From NCBI GenBank assembly GCA_026706325.1, contig JAPOYZ010000557.1, positions 1 through 8,128 of the forward strand: a DNA stretch of 8,128 bases. The letters are read 5' to 3'. This document shows positions 6,688 through 8,128 of the stretch, in pieces (positions within the stretch are counted from its first letter, which is position 1; every line of letters starts with the position of its first letter). The notes under the pieces are model-generated. The model was not told the DNA's origin and made no database searches. It saw only the letters and a program-made list of their open reading frames with translations. The DNA comes from Candidatus Aminicenantota bacterium. Its GTDB lineage: Bacteria; Acidobacteriota; UBA6911; RPQK01; JAJDTT01. Both the position numbers and the translations under genes were made by a program.

Positions 6688-8069
6688 GAACGCTCCCGCC
6701 GTCTGGCGCCGGACGTTGCCGCCAGCCGTTTCAGGGAGCTCCGGATCTGAGCGGCGATTCCTTCCACGCATTCTTCCAGATGCTCCCGATCCTCTCCTTC
6801 AACCATAATCCTGACCACCGGTTCGGTCCCGGAGCAGCGCACCAGAACCCGGCCCCTGCCGCGCAGGGACTCCTGAACGGATTCGATGCTGCCGCGGACC
6901 TTCCGGTCGTCCAGGAGATCCTGCCCCCGCCCCCCCACGATGACGCTTCGGAGGACCTGCGGGCAGAGTCGCAGCCCGGCGCTCAACCGGGCCAGCGAAC
7001 GGGGTTCCTGAAGCAACACCTGAGCCAGCTTCAGGGTGGTCAGGATACCGTCTCCCGCCAGGGAGTGCTCTCCGAAAATGATGTGGCCCGAAGGCTCCCC
7101 GCCCAGAGCGTCTCCTCCCTCCACCATGGATTCCAGGACGTTTCTGTCTCCGACTTGCGTCCGGACCAGGCTCACACCCAGACCTGCCAGGGCGGCCTCG
7201 AGCCCCAGGTTGGACATGACGGTGGCGACCACCCGGCGGGTGGGCAGGCGGTTTCGTTCCGACAGGTGCCGGGCCAGAACATAGAGAATGTGATCCCCGG
7301 TCAGGATCCGTCCGCGGTGATCGGCCAGGATGGCGCGGTCGGCGTCTCCGTCGAAGGCGGCGCCGAAGTCGGCCCCGGTTTCGATAACGGCTCGAGCCAT
7401 CCGCCGGGGATGGACCGCCCCGCAGTCCCGATTGATGTTCCGGCCGTCGGGCGGGGCATCGATAACCGTGACGCGAGCCCCGAGGCTGCTGAAGACCTGG
7501 GGCGCCACCTGGGATGCGGCTCCGGAAGCGCAGTCCAGAACCAGCTTCAGGGGCTCCAGACTCCCCACTTCCAGGGCCGAACGCAGAAACCTGGAGTACC
7601 TCCCGAGACAGCCGGGATCGGTCCGGATCAACGCCGGCGGACTCGAACGAAGAGGCGGCGGCGCGGGGGATGTTGCATCGTCAGCCGCAATCAGCGATTC
7701 AAGCCACAGCTCGCGGCGCCGCGACAGCTTCCGCCCCCGCTCCGTGAAGAATTTCAGGCCGTTGTCGCTGTAGACGTTGTGAGAGGCCGAAACGACGACG
7801 CCGGCGTCGAATTCCGAATCCCGGCAGAGCACGGAGACGGCAGGAGTCGGCAACACTCCGGCGGAGGTGACGCGGGCGCCGGCGGCCGAGAGACCGCGGC
7901 TCAAGGCCTCTTCCATCCAGGGGCCGCTCTCCCGAGTGTCCCGCCCCACCACCACCGACCTGCATCCCTGGAGGACGAGGCAGCGGCCGATTCGAAAGAT
8001 GGTCGCGGGGTCCAGCGGAGGCTCGCCCGCCACGCCTCGAATTCCGTCGGTCCCGAAGAGAGAGGACAT
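6684..8069 (-). CDS. glmM: Phosphoglucosamine mutase GlmM
   Basis: GlmM is cytoplasmic and interconverts glucosamine-6-phosphate and glucosamine-1-phosphate, on the route to UDP-GlcNAc for peptidoglycan and lipopolysaccharide. The 461-residue product, a little longer than E. coli's 445, has the four family signatures. LFGTDGIRG (4-12) is at the N-terminus. The phosphoserine loop SASHN (94-98) has Ser96 as the phosphorylated residue. The metal site is DGDADR (240-245), the sugar-binding loop is GGEPSGH (323-329), and the phosphate-binding loop is RCSGTEPVVRIMVEG (411-425). The GDRNVLESM segment (307-315) favours GlmM over general phosphomannomutases. Two small departures are Val99 where SASHNP is usual, and Ala in the metal loop where DGDGDR is typical. 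ATG-8069 is preferred; an in-frame GTG two codons earlier (8075) is possible. Only a weak AGG lies 9 nt upstream. The stop overlaps the mfd start. Confidence 0.95.
   Translation of the reverse strand: MSSLFGTDGIRGVAGEPPLDPATIFRIGRCLVLQGCRSVVVGRDTRESGPWMEEALSRGLSAAGARVTSAGVLPTPAVSVLCRDSEFDAGVVVSASHNVYSDNGLKFFTERGRKLSRRRELWLESLIAADDATSPAPPPLRSSPPALIRTDPGCLGRYSRFLRSALEVGSLEPLKLVLDCASGAASQVAPQVFSSLGARVTVIDAPPDGRNINRDCGAVHPRRMARAVIETGADFGAAFDGDADRAILADHRGRILTGDHILYVLARHLSERNRLPTRRVVATVMSNLGLEAALAGLGVSLVRTQVGDRNVLESMVEGGDALGGEPSGHIIFGEHSLAGDGILTTLKLAQVLLQEPRSLARLSAGLRLCPQVLRSVIVGGRGQDLLDDRKVRGSIESVQESLRGRGRVLVRCSGTEPVVRIMVEGEDREHLEECVEGIAAQIRSSLKRLAATSGARRRERS
6693..6697 (-). promoter_or_regulatory. 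Ribosome binding site supporting a TTG start for mfd
   Basis: Minus-strand GGGAG inside the last codons of glmM is followed, after 5 nt, by TTG in the mfd frame. That TTG shares two bases with the glmM TGA (TTGA). There is no in-frame ATG between 6771 and the conserved N-terminal domain, so this site decides the start. Confidence 0.55.
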
Positions 8070-8088
8070 TCGCACGAGCCTGCATTGC

Positions 8089-8128
8089 TTACCGGATCTC
8101 CGGCCGGATGGCGAGGACGATCCTCTGT
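8089..8128 (-). CDS. C-terminal end of an unidentified gene upstream of glmM (partial)
   Basis: On the minus strand one frame entering from the right edge reads QRIVLAIRPEIR and stops with TAA at 8089-8091, 19 bp before the glmM ATG. The alternating hydrophobic beta-strand look would suit the end of a YbbR-repeat protein such as CdaR, which often sits directly before glmM in cdaA-cdaR-glmM clusters. Twelve codons cannot prove this, and the glmM frame is also open to the window edge. The identity rests on neighbourhood, not sequence. Confidence 0.35.
   Translation of the reverse strand, partial: QRIVLAIRPEIR

Noticed and set aside
6688..6771. ATG-6771 as the mfd start
   Set aside because: It needs an 88-bp overlap with glmM, and the extra 28 residues look unlike any Mfd N-terminus. 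The TTG at 6687 has a well-spaced GGGAG.
1..8128. CRISPR arrays, tRNA or rRNA genes, insertion sequences, integrases, toxin-antitoxin or defence genes
   Set aside because: Nothing of this kind was seen. Coding density is near complete with intact housekeeping genes, and no spaced repeats or terminal inverted repeats were noticed.

Overview
This is a GC-rich window (not computed; clearly above 60% by eye) of chromosomal housekeeping genes. It is almost entirely coding and has no sign of mobile DNA, CRISPR or RNA genes. Two SurA/PpiC-type periplasmic folding factors point to a Gram-negative-type cell with an outer membrane. Together with the style of the TatC and Mfd sequences, this fits Acidobacteriota best, but that is recall-based inference; other GC-rich diderm phyla are possible.

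Layout: a plus-strand unit at the left edge ends with tatC (50-964), whose start overlaps the stop of a truncated upstream frame in an ATGA junction. It converges on a minus-strand gene train covering the rest of the window. In transcription order (right to left) this holds the last codons of an unidentified gene (8089-8128), glmM (6684-8069), mfd (3163-6687), a parvulin-type PPIase that is probably a lipoprotein (2105-3061), and a second, SurA-like parvulin protein (1033-2130). glmM/mfd and PPIase/PPIase are joined by start-stop overlaps. The only gap inside the train is about 100 bp between mfd and the first PPIase. The 68-bp convergent gap (965-1032) holds a perfect 16-bp GC palindrome that may act as a terminator.

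How the genes fit together: GlmM makes glucosamine-1-phosphate for UDP-GlcNAc, which feeds peptidoglycan and lipopolysaccharide. The two parvulin proteins probably chaperone secreted or outer-membrane proteins. TatC is the receptor core of the twin-arginine export channel. The theme is therefore envelope building, with the transcription-repair coupling factor Mfd as the odd member, sandwiched in the same train.

I found no convincing undescribed system. Points worth a second look are the loss of parvulin catalytic histidines in the two PPIases (both in the SurA-like copy), a roughly 64-residue disordered acidic/proline-rich extension on TatC, a likely TTG start for mfd coupled to glmM, a Val in place of the usual Pro in the GlmM active-site loop, and the gene order itself.
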